The position numbers and the translations under genes are program-made. From Phoma sp. XZ068 (lineage: Eukaryota; Ascomycota; Dothideomycetes; Pleosporales; Didymellaceae), in assembly GCA_004835665.1 (NCBI GenBank), contig RBKR01000002.1, positions 310,001 through 374,000 of the forward strand: a stretch of DNA of 64,000 bases, given 5' to 3'. This document shows, in pieces, positions 21,413 to 32,435 of the stretch (the stretch's first letter is position 1; every line of letters begins with the position of its first letter). A model generated the notes under the pieces. It saw only the letters and a list, made by a program, of their open reading frames with translations, was not told where the DNA came from and did not search any database.

Positions 21413-24400
21413 CTACTCCGCTGTCGAGCCTCTCCTCACCCCGTTCGCAGAGCTCAGCTCGCCTCCACTGGTGTCTCTTCTCCTTCGTACAATCTGTAAC
21501 CTCGGTAGCGGCGGCGTACCGGAAGGGAGACTGTTTCCGTTGCCGGGTGTGTCGTTCTCGAGGTTGAAGTTGCTTTGTCGGCGCTTCGTGATTGCCTCAC
21601 CAAGTCGGCCTGCGGCGCCTTGCGCTCTTGCTTTTGGTAGGCGCGAGCGCTCTGGGGCACCGGCTCTAGAATTCGCTTGGAGATGGAGGAGCGATGATGT
21701 CGCATCGCGAGAAGCGGGGCGAGCGGTCGAAGGACGTGGTGTTGCTATTGGCGATGCGAGGGCAGCGAAAGATGTACTCGATCGTGCAAGAACGGGAGCT
21801 TTCGAAGAACGGCCTGCTGACTGTGGAGTAGTATTAGGATCTTCGATGAGATCCCACATCGAGCTGGATGATTGTGTGCGGGTAATGCGGTCACGATTAC
21901 TGCCCGGTGTAGACATTGGCGGGACAAGGAAGTTGTTGCCCTTCAAACTTGTTGGTGTGGGTGGTGTGAGTCCAAGTCCTGTGCTGGCTAGTGTAGAACC
22001 GCTGCTTGAGCCTGACCCGTCTCGACGACCAGACGAAGAGGCAGGACGGCGAAGGTTCATGCCCATATTCGAGGCGCGACTGAGACTGCGTTTACCACTT
22101 GATGCTGAGCCGAGTCCGTTCACTTCGACCTCATCGCAGGCCTGAACAAGCTCTTCGGCCATCTGTCGAACGAGCACGGCAGGGTCCTGCTCCATAAGCC
22201 AGGTAATGCGCTCATAACAACCAAATGCGCGTATTAGCCAGCAACCCTCCTCCTTTGCGTCGCAGATGGTTCTCAGGATACGTAATAAGTTTAAACGTGT
22301 GACAGCGTCTTTGTGGTTGAGCTTCTGCTCTGTGCGTGTGAAAATCTCAGGAACGGCCAATGATGCAGCGATAGGAGGAGATAGGCGGACAAGCTTCTGT
22401 AACGGCTCGAGCATGTTTTCGAAAGTCGAACGCGAGGGCCCTGACGATGTGTAGGCTGTGATGATCGCAGAGGTAAAGTTGGATTGTGAGGAGAGTAGGT
22501 ACTGCTCAACTCTAGCAGTTTCTTCCTGGAGCCTGAAAGTTATGTTAGCACTATTCAGCGAAGGTCAAAGGTCGATAGTCACATACCAAACGAAGATGGC
22601 ATCCAGGGCCGTTACTGCCCAGTTGACATCACCAAGCAGCGACACATAGAATGCGAGGCCTTTTGCATCCCACAACATCTTTCGAGAGACTTTGCCAGAG
22701 TTGACCATCTCGAGCAGCACAGGCAGTGCAAACTCCTTCAATGGTCCACCATCGTTCACAACATCCTTCAGCAGTGGAATGATATCAGATAGCGCTGCTT
22801 CCTCCTGACGGCTCTTATTGTGACGGCAGAGGTTGTACATTGTGTTCAAGATCTGGTTCGAGATTTCACGCTGGAATGGTGGCATGCGATTCGAGTCGTT
22901 GCCCGTCCTGCTGCTTGTCTTTGATCCAGACTGGCGAGTAACCTTCAGCAGCTCGATGAGAATGTCAATTGCGTTTGAGTTCTGTAGTGCTTCGTGTGTC
23001 GAGGAAAGTGAGCTGAGGTTCTTGATGAATTTGAGCATAGTGATTTGATGAGGCGGAGCCATTTTGCGCAGGTCCTTGAGCACACCTGTGACAGTTAGCT
23101 TTCATACGGGGGCTTTGAACGCGGAAAGCTTACGCTTCAAAATCATGCGATCTGCTACAAGGTCCTTGACGTGACTCTCTGCCTGACTGAAGATGAGGAA
23201 GATGTGTACAATTCTGCCAACGATGAGTCTGGCAACTTCGCCATCCTCTTCGACCATTCTGTTCAAAACCAACGACAGAGGGTACAACACACTGCTTCGG
23301 CTGAAGATTCTGCAGAAGTCGTTCTTCGGTGTGGGGCCTTGGAGTTCAAATACTCCATACACTCCGTTGACACCGATGAGAACGAGGTCGCGCTCAGCGT
23401 CGATGTCTTCTTCAAGGAATTCTACAAGAACGTTGATGCCGCCGCAGCCAATGAACATCTGCATGGTGAGCGTGCTGGTCTGGTACATCTGGCGCACAAA
23501 GGCTGCAGCTTCCTTGCGAATGTCGCTTGGGTACCTCTTGTACGCGAACTGACAGATGGTAGGTATGCCTCCCAAGAACGATAAGCTTTCTTGGGCCTCT
23601 GCGTCCTCCAAGATAATCAGGTTGATAATCTTAAGCAGTGGTAGCACAAGATCGTGAGGCGGAATGTTACCCAAGATCTCCAACACAGGTAGCATGCCAT
23701 GACTCCTCAGGATGATGGAACGCTTGTCCGGCGCCTCGTACAACACCTGAAGGAGCTGATCTGCAATGTCGAGGAGAACGTCGTCGGGCTGACTAAGCTT
23801 CAGGCAACTGACCAGATGCTCTGTCATCTTCGTCAACCGGTCGTCGCGATCTCGAGCAACGTTATTCTCGAGGTTGATTGTATCAAGGCCGTCTTCCAGG
23901 TTTGCAAACGGATCCAGGTCGTCCTCGTCTGCAATCATGAAAGAGCCCGACATCTTAGTTGTGATCATGGCTAGGCTGCTGTGCTCACTGCCACTGTCAC
24001 TCTCTGTTGTCGTAGGAAGCGTGGACTGAGGACCGCCCTTGATGTCACCGACTATTTCAGAGAAGTCGTCACCTTCATCTTCAGCATACTTCTGTATCTC
24101 AATCTCTGACTGCGTCCGCTGTAGCTTACGATTCGAAACCGTGCTTGCAGATCGTTGCCGAATTGTACCATTGCCCTTAAGATCTCTTGTTGACTTCGGT
24201 GCAGACTTCAGATCGCTTGGATGAAACAACCGTGGCGAGAAAGTGTCCGCAGGTGAGCTGGAGGTTGCAGTTGCGAATTGTGGTTGTTGCGGTACAACCA
24301 CAAAGGGCTGCGAATGCTGCAACGCCTGGACACGCTTCTCGAAAGCATCTTCATCTGCAGGCATAAGGTCCGAGTAGTCTTCCTCTTCTGAGCTCTCGCG

Positions 24401-26171
24401 GAAAACTTGACTGTTGCGGTTAAGGGCAACAGGCCTAGGCTTGGAGGCTTGAGACATCTGAGGCACACCTCGCAAGAAGGCAGTCCTGGGTTGGGCATCG
24501 TAGCTGCGACGTTCTTCATGCTGTGATGCATTCGATGATGACCTGGAGTTGGATGTTGACGTTGACGCTGATGTAGAAGACTTTGTCTTTGGGGTTCCAG
24601 GCCTGGCTTTGGCAGCTTGTCGTGAGCCAAAGCTGCTTGAGGCGCCTTGCAGGTGCTGCAGGTTCAATGGGCTTCTCATCGTGGCCTCACCATCACCACC
24701 GTCAGGGCCATCAACGACAGCCTCAAAGCTTGCAAACGCCTTCAACTTGTCGCCTGAGAAAAGACCACCAAAGTTGTCTTGGGGCTTCCGATGCGGTGGC
24801 ATTTTCAGGGCCCGTGGCGAAATACTCTCGGCAAAGTCGTTGTCCCAGTTGTCGTCGTGATCGAGCTCCGGTGAGCGGAAGGATTCTGCAGTGGGCCTCG
24901 ACTTGGAGACGTTGAGATGGTCGACGTTCCCTGGTGGCTTGCGTGCCGCTACTGCGACACCGTTTGCATGTGCCGGGGAAGGAAATTGCTGCGAGGGCTT
25001 CTGCACACCCGATGCAAGCCTTGAGCTCCTACGCAGCGAGTTTGGTGATTTGAGAGCTTCGTTCCATTCCTGCACAGACTTGACAGCTTCTTGATATTCG
25101 GTGGGTTTGGCGGGTACGGCGGCGACGGTTTTCTTGACGCTCATAATCCAAGGGTGCTTGAGCAGTCGCTTCGCAGATATGCGCAGGGTGGGGTTCTTTT
25201 GAAAGCATTCCATGAGAAATTCGCGAAGGAGCTGGATTTGTTAGCATAGCAAAAGCTTCACGAGACATGACACTTACAGGCGAAGCACTACCAGGAATTG
25301 GTGGGTGCTCATCGTTGACAATCCTGAACAGCGCCTGCATGGGCTGCAGCTTGTGGTACGGTGGTTTCCCTTCGATGAGCTCAATAACGGTGCAGCCCAC
25401 ACTCCAAATATCTGAAGAGGTAGTAGCGCCAGAAAGTTCGATGACCTCAGGTGCCATCCAGTACGGTGTGCCCACTACGCTGGACTGGTCCAGACCCGAC
25501 TGCTTGGTAGCCACACCAAAGTCTGCCAGCTTCACGAGTCCTTCCTTGGTGGTCAAAATGTTGGCTCCTTTGATGTCCCTATGTATGACACCCTGCTCGT
25601 GGAGGTAGAGCAGTCCGTGCAGAACCTGAGACATGTACAGGGCGACGAGGTTTTCCGGAAACTTGCCGAAGTTCTTGCAGATGCTGTGCAACGAGCCATT
25701 CTCGCAGTATTCCAAAATAATGTACAAGCTTTCCAAGCTGCGCACGAAGCCGTGGTATTTGACAATGTTGGAGTGGTTCAGGTTCTTGAGAAGGTCGATT
25801 TCCATCTCCATGTTCTTCAGGTCGGCGGCGCCCAGGTTCTCAAGGCGCACCTGCTTGATGGCGACCGTCTCGCCGGTGCCCCAATTGAGGGCGCGGTAGA
25901 CGCTGCCAAAGGCACCTTTGCCCAAGCAGTCGCCCAGCTGGTAGTCCTTGAGGCCGGCGACATCCTGGGCGGCCCGCTGCGCTGCTCCGTCTCTGCTGGG
26001 GCGATGTTCGCGTTGTTCGCGCTGCTCGCGGTCGCGGGTCTGGCCGCCATGGTTGGACGAGGACGAAGCCTTTTTGGCGTGGCCGGGCGTGCCTGGGTGG
26101 GCGCTGGCGGGCTGCGAGGAGCGCGAGCTCGAGGCCCCGTGCGAGGGCTTCGAGGGGTTGTGAGACACCAT
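21413..26171 (-). CDS. sepH: Septation protein kinase SepH (Cdc7/Cdc15 type)
   Basis: SepH is the STE20-like kinase of the septation initiation network that triggers cytokinesis and conidiophore development. Four exons (26171-25278, 25231-23134, 23085-22587, 22532-21413) give 1536 aa, somewhat longer than usual. The kinase domain occupies about 76-330: P-loop GKGAFGSVY, catalytic lysine K106, HRDIKGAN with D199, DFG at 217-219, then PYWMAPEV. The PIPGSASP end of exon 1 joins directly to [14 protein letters not shown], the expected subdomain XI, which validates the first intron. After a Ser-rich, probably disordered linker comes a long helical, armadillo-like region (from about residue 700), typical of SepH/Cdc7. 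The C terminus is again low complexity. I start at [10 protein letters not shown] because the upstream in-frame sequence is Arg/Ala-rich and leader-like. Confidence 0.94.
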
Positions 26172-27307
26172 GGCGGGCGCTCGCTTTCGTCTGGCCCGCG
26201 GCCAGCTGCCGGGAGAGGGGCTCGAGAGGCGCGCCGGCTGGCTGCTGCGTGCTGCCTTAGTCGCGCGGCTGTCTGCGTGTGCTCGCGGCGGCGGTCGAAG
26301 GCGGTGAGTGCGGTGGTTGCGGGGGTGGGTCGCGGCGTTGGGCGCGCATGCCTTCTCCCACAAATGGCGAGGGCAGAGGAGGCTGTCGAATCCTGCGCTG
26401 TTGTTGTTTGCGCCTGCGCGAGTCGCGCGCCTCGTTGGCGGGGTCTGTGGCAGACGCCCTGGCCGTTATATGGCGGTCCGAGGCTGCTCGAGTGTTGGGG
26501 ATCCCAGCTGCGAAGGGACGGGCGTGGGCGAGGCAAGTGCAAGTGCGCCCGACCGGGCTGTAGCCGGCTACTGCGAACAGAAGTGCGTGATGGGGAGCTC
26601 TGCGCGCGACGCCTGAGCCTGCGGCGTGCACTCGAGCATGCGGGGTCTGGCGGCGGGGTGGTGTTGGGGAGAGTCAGTCGACGTGAAACCGCTGTGAGCT
26701 CCATGGTCCCAGACGCCAGAGTGGCCAGGCGTCAACGGTCGCCAGCGCACCACCACCCCTCCAGACATCATCGAGCATGCATGCATATTTCTCAAGCTAT
26801 GAACTGCACACCCGCGCGACGCGTCTGCACGACATGCGCCATGAATCAGCCACCTGCATGAGCTACGGGCGGTCCCTTCACGGACTCACGTGCAGGCTCT
26901 CTTTGTTCCCCCTGTACTTTTAGACGCAGATCCGGGGTGTTTCGCCCTCGAGCGGCCCAACGAATTATTCCAAGTCTGCAATAATACAAGGGTCTCCGGG
27001 TCGCCAACCGTCGTCAGCCACTAACATGCCCTCCAAGGTTGATCAAGCTTCAAAAATCGACGGCCACTCCAGAAGTGGGGAAGGCCATGACTTCGTTCTG
27101 CAGGGCAATCATTACACAAACATGACGAGAGAGGGTCTTATCCCAAAACGAGCACGTGGAGGCCATGCACCAAAACTCGGTTTCGTCAGCGTACCATTAT
27201 CGTCGTTGTAGTTCGTTATCAGCTCTCTATCGATCTTTTGGCCGTCTATGTATTCGCCAGGCGCCTCCCATATGCATTGCCATATTCACCACCACATCGT
27301 GCAGCCA
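26172..27307. other. sepH upstream region with a doubtful small ORF
   Basis: The first 500 bases are very GC-rich and lie upstream of sepH; frames open there on both strands are continuations or shadows of the kinase exon. A 61-codon frame at 27026-27211 on the plus strand begins with a fair context (ACTAACATGC), is Lys/Gly/His-rich and has no known motif; it may be chance. The rest is the 3' flank of the dehydrogenase gene. Confidence 0.4.
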
Positions 27308-28235
27308 CTATCGTCCGGCAACTACGTTAAGAACACCTCCATCGACGGCAATGATCTCGCCGTTGACATAGGTGTTTTTTGTGAGGAAAAGCACAGCCTG
27401 TGCCATTTCCTCGTCCAGGCCAGCTCGCCCCTGAGGAACGTGGCCCTTCTCTTGGATTTTCTCGTCTGGTAGTTCACTCTTCTGCTTCTCATCGCTCTCC
27501 TTCGCAGTCATCTCCGAGGGGAAGTACCCTGGAGCGATAGAGTTGACCCGGATTCGCAGCTGCTGGAACTCGGCCGACATGAGCTTGGTCAGATGGACGG
27601 TACCGCCCTTTGCAGCGTTATAGCTGAAATGACCTTGGGCGTGGCGCATGATACCAGACATAGAACTAATGACAATAACAGATGCAGAGAGGTGGCCGTG
27701 GGATTCGGTACCTGCCTGGAGGAGTGGAAGCAGGACAACCGTGGTGAAGTATACGGAGCTGACATCGGTGTTGTACGTCTCGGCCCAATCTTCAAACGTC
27801 TCATTGTCCCAAAGCTTCGCTTTCATTTCTGTTGCCTTGTCCGCATCAGGCTCGGCCTTCCCACTGCTAATTCCAGCTGCGGCCACAAGAAGGTTGATGT
27901 GCTTCTCCTTCTTTGACAGCTCCTCGTACATCTTCTCAAGATCTGCCTTTTTCGTCACATCGCACGGGCTCAGTGCGATGATCTGGCCACCTGATTTGGG
28001 GTCATGGGATTTGACAGCCCTCTCGAGAGCTTCCTTGCGTCGACTTGTGATATAAACCTTTGCACCTGTGGTCACTGATTAGATCATGTAGTTGAAGATA
28101 TGTGCGAGATCTACCGTTCGCAGCCAATGCTTGTGCAGACATGAGACCGATGCCAGAGCCACCGCCAGTGACTACGCAGACATAGTCCTTGACCGAGAAT
28201 AGCTTCGACGCTTGAAGGTTGTGTGTGTTTGCCAT
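27308..28235 (-). CDS. Short-chain dehydrogenase/reductase, 292 aa
   Basis: Classical SDR enzyme using NAD(P)H; the substrate cannot be told from sequence. Exon 1 (28235-28115) and exon 2 (28065-27308) join within the Rossmann fold (ALAANG-AKVYITSRR). The cofactor loop TGGGSGIG is at 23-30, the stabilising motif appears as AAAG in the expected place (102-105) and the catalytic Tyr and Lys are Y189 and K193 in YNAAK, preceded by serines S174-S175. The conserved late segment PGYFPSEM is present. A short acidic-Lys insertion (TAKESDEKQKSELPDEK) precedes the last helices. The Arg following the cofactor loop (TSRRKE) suggests an NADP preference, which is inference. There is no signal or targeting peptide. 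Neighbours give no pathway hint. Confidence 0.92.
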
Positions 28236-28780
28236 TGTATTGATTGATATGGGAGCAATTGAGTTCTGGTAACTGATATGTACTTCAGTATTAAAGCATA
28301 CTGTTGCTCACACCAGGAGAGTCTTTATACGTCGTAGAGGGGAATGTTTTTTATATGACGTACCAACGATGCATTCGCAATGCTGTAGTTCGCGCCTTCC
28401 TCAAAATGGCTAGACCTCAACAGCACCGTTGCGGCCTAGCGCTTTGGCTCCATAGATTATCTCAGCCGCAACGCGACTCCACGACATCGACATCTGTGTG
28501 CAGTTTGGACATCGAAGGGGCGGCCTCGTTAGGCGTTGTATATTATTTTGCATTTGGCTTCTTTCTTCACCCTCATTTCGCATCTGCCATTGTCTTTGTC
28601 CACCACCTGCAAGGCTTTCTCCGGTCACCCTTTCGACCTTTCCAAACTTTTCTCGGGCTTATAGCACGTGCTCCTGAGCCTTCCCATCGCTGCCTTCCGG
28701 CGATTGCAAATTCTCTTCTATTGTCGTCCCTGTGTATTAGTATTCTTCTGTTGCCCATTTCCTTACATTTTTTGTTTAAT
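28236..28780. other. Divergent promoter region, SDR and BCS1-like gene
   Basis: The two genes point away from each other across 545 bases, so this region carries both promoters. The plus-strand frame of the ATPase is open upstream to 28304, but that extra sequence is unlike BCS1 proteins and is rich in pyrimidine tracts, so I treat it as leader. A TTTTTTGTTTAAT stretch lies immediately before the chosen ATG. Confidence 0.5.
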
Positions 28781-30610
28781 ATGGAGACGACACCATCCAC
28801 CGATTTGGTCGTTGCAGCACCTGTGCAACCAGTCAGCGACCCACTGCAGACATGGCCCGAACCTGTTGATACACCTGGAATCCTTCCACGTCATCTGATC
28901 AGACAAGCATCGTCTCGGCTTCCATTCCTTGAGATCGTACACCGTTTGCTGTATCGCATTCGACCAGATACTCACAGCGACCTTGACAAAGTCCTGGCTG
29001 CAGTAGCCCTTTACAGCGCCGCCGTACCTGTATATAAACATCTCAAAGAGTTCGCTATTTGGGCCCTTACCGTCCAGATAACAATACCAGAGCATGATCC
29101 GTAAGTAGAAGCCTTAATAACTCGGATCCTTGCTGACTTTTACAGTGCTGCTAGGGATGTGCTGGCCTGGATGAGTGCTGAGGTGATTCAAAATCGCCGC
29201 AGTCGCAGCGCTATGATAGTTACCGAAGGATCACAACAAGATGAGATGAATTATGGTCGTCGCCTCATGATAGGTCCATCCGGTAGAGTAGGACATCGCA
29301 ATATGCAAGGCACCGTGGACAATGAGGTATCCTGCTCGCCTCCTATTGGTTCGCGAATCTTTTGGGTCGGGTTCCGTCCGTATCTCTTCGATCGGGTAGG
29401 AGGCGCAAAGACCCCGGTGCATCCTGGCGTCCCCGGTAGCAATCAGCTCGACACAAGTGGACGACTTCAGAACGCACTCACGATCACCACATTAGGCTGG
29501 AATCTGGAACCCCTACGGAGCTTCGTGGTCAAATGCCATGAATGGAAGAAAGCCAACATGACCGGTACGACGACAGTGTATTTTGCTGGAGGAGGTAGCG
29601 GTTACGATTACGGTGGTGGCCAGTGGCAATCAATCAGCAAGGCCATGAGGAAGCTCGATACCATTGACATGGAAGAGAGCGTCAAGCTGGATCTGGTCCG
29701 GGATGCCGAGTATTACTACAGCGAGCAGTCGTGAGTCTCCCTCCGTACCCTTATACACCTTTGCAGCTTGTACTAATAATTCAGGAAACAATTCTTTGCA
29801 GACTGTGGTATTCCATATCGAAGGGGCTATCTTTTCTACGGGCCACCCGGGACAGGGAAAACATCATTCAGCGCTGCTCTCGCGGGTCATCTGGGCTGTG
29901 ATATCTATCATATCAATCTGGCCTCTGGCGACATCACTGACGGCAAGTTGCATAACTTGTTTCTTGGTCTGCCGCAGAAGTGTGTCGTGGTCATCGAAGA
30001 CATTGACTCAGCTGGCATCGGCCGCGAAGCTACGTCGGAGCTGAAAGAGGAGGCGGCTGACGTAGATCTTGCTGAATCAATGATGCCTGCGCAATGGCGA
30101 ACTAGGAGTAGGAAACCGGCGCAACAGGGACACAAAGGACGCAGCCTCATTACATTGAGCGGCCTTCTCAACGCCATTGATGGAAACGCATCGCAGGAGG
30201 GCCGTCTTCTCATTCTGACCTCGAACAATCCTGACGCCCTGGATGCGGCACTCACACGACCGGGCCGCATCGACAAGAAGGTCTATTTTGGCAACATGCG
30301 CAAATCTGCTGGGAAGAGCATCTTCATGCGCCTCATCGGCCGTTCAGCACTCACCCACGACGCTGTCTTCTCGATGTCGTACATCGAGCAGTGCGCGGCC
30401 GAATTCGCGGAGAGAGTCCCTGAACATACGTTCACACCCGCGCAGGTCCAGAACTTCCTGCAAGGGTGCCGTGGCGATCCGATCAAAGCCCTCGCCGAAA
30501 TCGATGCTTGGGTCGCAGAGAACCGTCCCACAGCCGCCGGAATGTCATCCAGTCCGGTATCTAACGCTACGATGGTAGAGGCCGAGGAGGGTGAAGTCGA
30601 AGCCCTGTAG
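28781..30610 (+). CDS. BCS1-like AAA ATPase, 576 aa
   Basis: Members of the BCS1 family are AAA ATPases; yeast Bcs1 inserts the Rieske protein into mitochondrial complex III, while filamentous fungi carry several extra paralogues of unknown substrate. Three exons (28781-29100, 29146-29730, 29785-30610). Residues 70-85 are the only weak membrane-segment candidate. The BCS1-specific middle domain covers about 110-300. The AAA core has Walker A GPPGTGKT (321-328), Walker B VVVIEDID (369-376), the SGLLNAIDG sensor block and the RPGRID arginine-finger block. The insertion after Walker B (acidic, about 45 residues) is longer than in yeast Bcs1. The divergent N terminus and this insertion suggest a paralogue rather than the true Bcs1. 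All junctions keep frame. Confidence 0.9.
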
Positions 30611-31743
30611 GCAACGCGATCAGGAAGCGAACGCCTATGCGCCACTATTTAAAAGACATTTGAGGTATCCAGTCAGTATGAGTAAGATATCATGGTGCTG
30701 TATAACACGACGGACGTTTTTTAATTCTCGGCGCATTGCAGCGGGTTGTCACATATATATGTACATTGGGAGTTTGAACCATCTTGAGTTGGATTTAGAT
30801 TAACATCCAAACACGCATTGTCTCGGTGTACACGATCCCCCATACTTCAGCTGAAAATCCTTTTGTTTGTTTTTCCCACCCACGATGTCCACCCCTATTC
30901 ACACCCGACATTCCTCCACGCCTCGGGCAGATCTGCGAAAGCTTGTCGGTACAATCGGCCGAAACGGTCAACGGTCGCTCCTTAGTCGGCCGATTTCCCG
31001 GCAGCGTTCAACACATCTCTGCTTATTGCCAGAAGAGGTATGTAACCATGCATGCCAATATTCAAGGTAGGAATTAACCTGCCGAAGGAACCAGCGTCGT
31101 TCGATGGTCGCAGACCCCTTTCGTAGTCTAACAAGGCAATCGCATAGTGCCGTGATCAGCGCTTAATGGTAATGGCGAGCCAATCAGGTGAATCAACCCC
31201 TCCACCATGCTTCTTACTCGTGAAGTCGTACTCAGATGGAATATGTCTACACAACGGTGGATCGAGGCGTTCGCTAAAGCGCCGAATATACTCAAACTGG
31301 TAGGAATCGTGCCTCCTGTCGAGTGCAGAGGACCGATTCGGCCAAACGGACCGAAGGAAGGGTGGTAGCTGAGCCTGCACCTGACATGACAGTGTCGCTA
31401 TTGTAACGGTAGGTAAAAATAGTTCAGCAGATTCGGCGGAGGCAAACGCCGTTGTACGAGCGCCGTTGCGACAACCTCCAGGTCCGGTGTCAGACGATAA
31501 GCACAAGAAGAATCTAAAAGCGAAGTTTAAGATTTATGCGATTTACTGCGCAGTCTGCTATGCCCTTGACTAAGGTGCATTCAAGGGCTAAAAAGGTATT
31601 TCTTGGACATGCTGAGACGACCACACGCCCTCTACGGCCGTAAAAGCTGAAAACGCTTGCACGAGTAGAGGTCCCGCCCTTAATCAGAGCTGCACTGCAT
31701 TTTCCTGAAGTGTCAAAAAAGAGAAAAAAGAGCAAAAAGCGAA
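30611..31743. other. Intergenic region
   Basis: Downstream flank of the ATPase gene and the region 3' of tRNA-Glu. Small frames (30826-31077 plus, 31506-31156 minus, 31735-31514 minus) show no motif. A run of T and A around 31710-31740, on the 3' side of the minus-strand tRNA, includes TTTTTT on the transcribed strand and should act as a Pol III terminator. Confidence 0.5.
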
Positions 31744-31825
31744 TTCCGTCACGGGGAATCGAACCCCGGCCACATCGGCACTTGCTAATGAGAGCGATGT
31801 ATCCTAGCCACTAGACCATAACGGA
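31744..31825 (-). tRNA. tRNA-Glu(CTC) with a 10-base intron
   Basis: The minus strand folds as a complete tRNA. The acceptor stem TCCGTTA/TGACGGA pairs with one G-U, the D arm has TGGTCTAGTGGCTAGGA (an A-box match), and the T arm contains GGTTCGATTCC (B box). The anticodon stem CATCG/CGATG encloses 17 bases rather than 7, which fits a 10-base intron one base after the anticodon CTC. The discriminator base is A. The body strongly resembles eukaryotic tRNA-Glu. A T-rich tract follows on the transcribed strand. Confidence 0.92.
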
Positions 31826-32435
31826 TTGCTGTTGCTTTGATGAAAGAACTTAGCATTAAAATGTATAGAATGATAACTAACATTCGTTACTAACGTTACT
31901 GCCGGTCTCGCACTCCGTTTAGCGATATGTCTGTCTTGAGACATTCGCGTCACCTTAGGGTTAATCTTTAAGTGAACTTACAGAAATTGTTGGACGTTAT
32001 CGCCCACACCGCGATGTGGCCTGCCATTTTCGTCCCGACCTCAGTAGCATCACCAAATCTTCTCCTTAGCCCATTCTATTTAGCCTCAAGCCCTGTGATT
32101 GTATATCGCCCAGGTACACAACAGTACCTTTTGTGATCTGGGAAATTTGTATAGCGTTCCAAGCTATGGACGGCCCTTGATGATTGCATCTATACACTAC
32201 AGCAGCTAATTGTGATCCAAAGGAGTGCATTATCCATTAAAGAAGTTTCTATCTACATCGTAAGGAAGGTCATGCCACAAGAAGTGGTTTCGTAATACAG
32301 AGAAGTCTATTATCCACTCGAACTGTGTTCCAAGTTCGATCCCTACCTCAATGAGGTCTGCCGAGGCTCACTTGCACATGATGCTCAAAGAGTCGATGAT
32401 GCCAAGGCCTATTTAGTACCAAAGTACTTACGCAC
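31826..32435. other. Intergenic region
   Basis: AT-rich spacer between tRNA-Glu and the 3' end of the But2-domain gene. No ORF, repeat or RNA gene is evident. Confidence 0.5.

Noticed and set aside
21375..22145. 256-codon plus-strand ORF
   Set aside because: Antisense to the last exon of sepH, in low-complexity sequence.
25817..26704. 295-codon minus-strand ORF overlapping the sepH start
   Set aside because: An out-of-frame Arg/Pro/Ala-rich shadow of the kinase exon and its GC-rich leader.
25581..26861. 426-codon plus-strand ORF opposite sepH exon 1
   Set aside because: It mirrors the kinase exon in another frame; the minus-strand frame has all kinase motifs.
28304..28780. Upstream extension of the BCS1-like ORF as coding
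   Set aside because: The frame is open, but the residues do not match BCS1 N termini and the sequence looks like a pyrimidine-rich leader.
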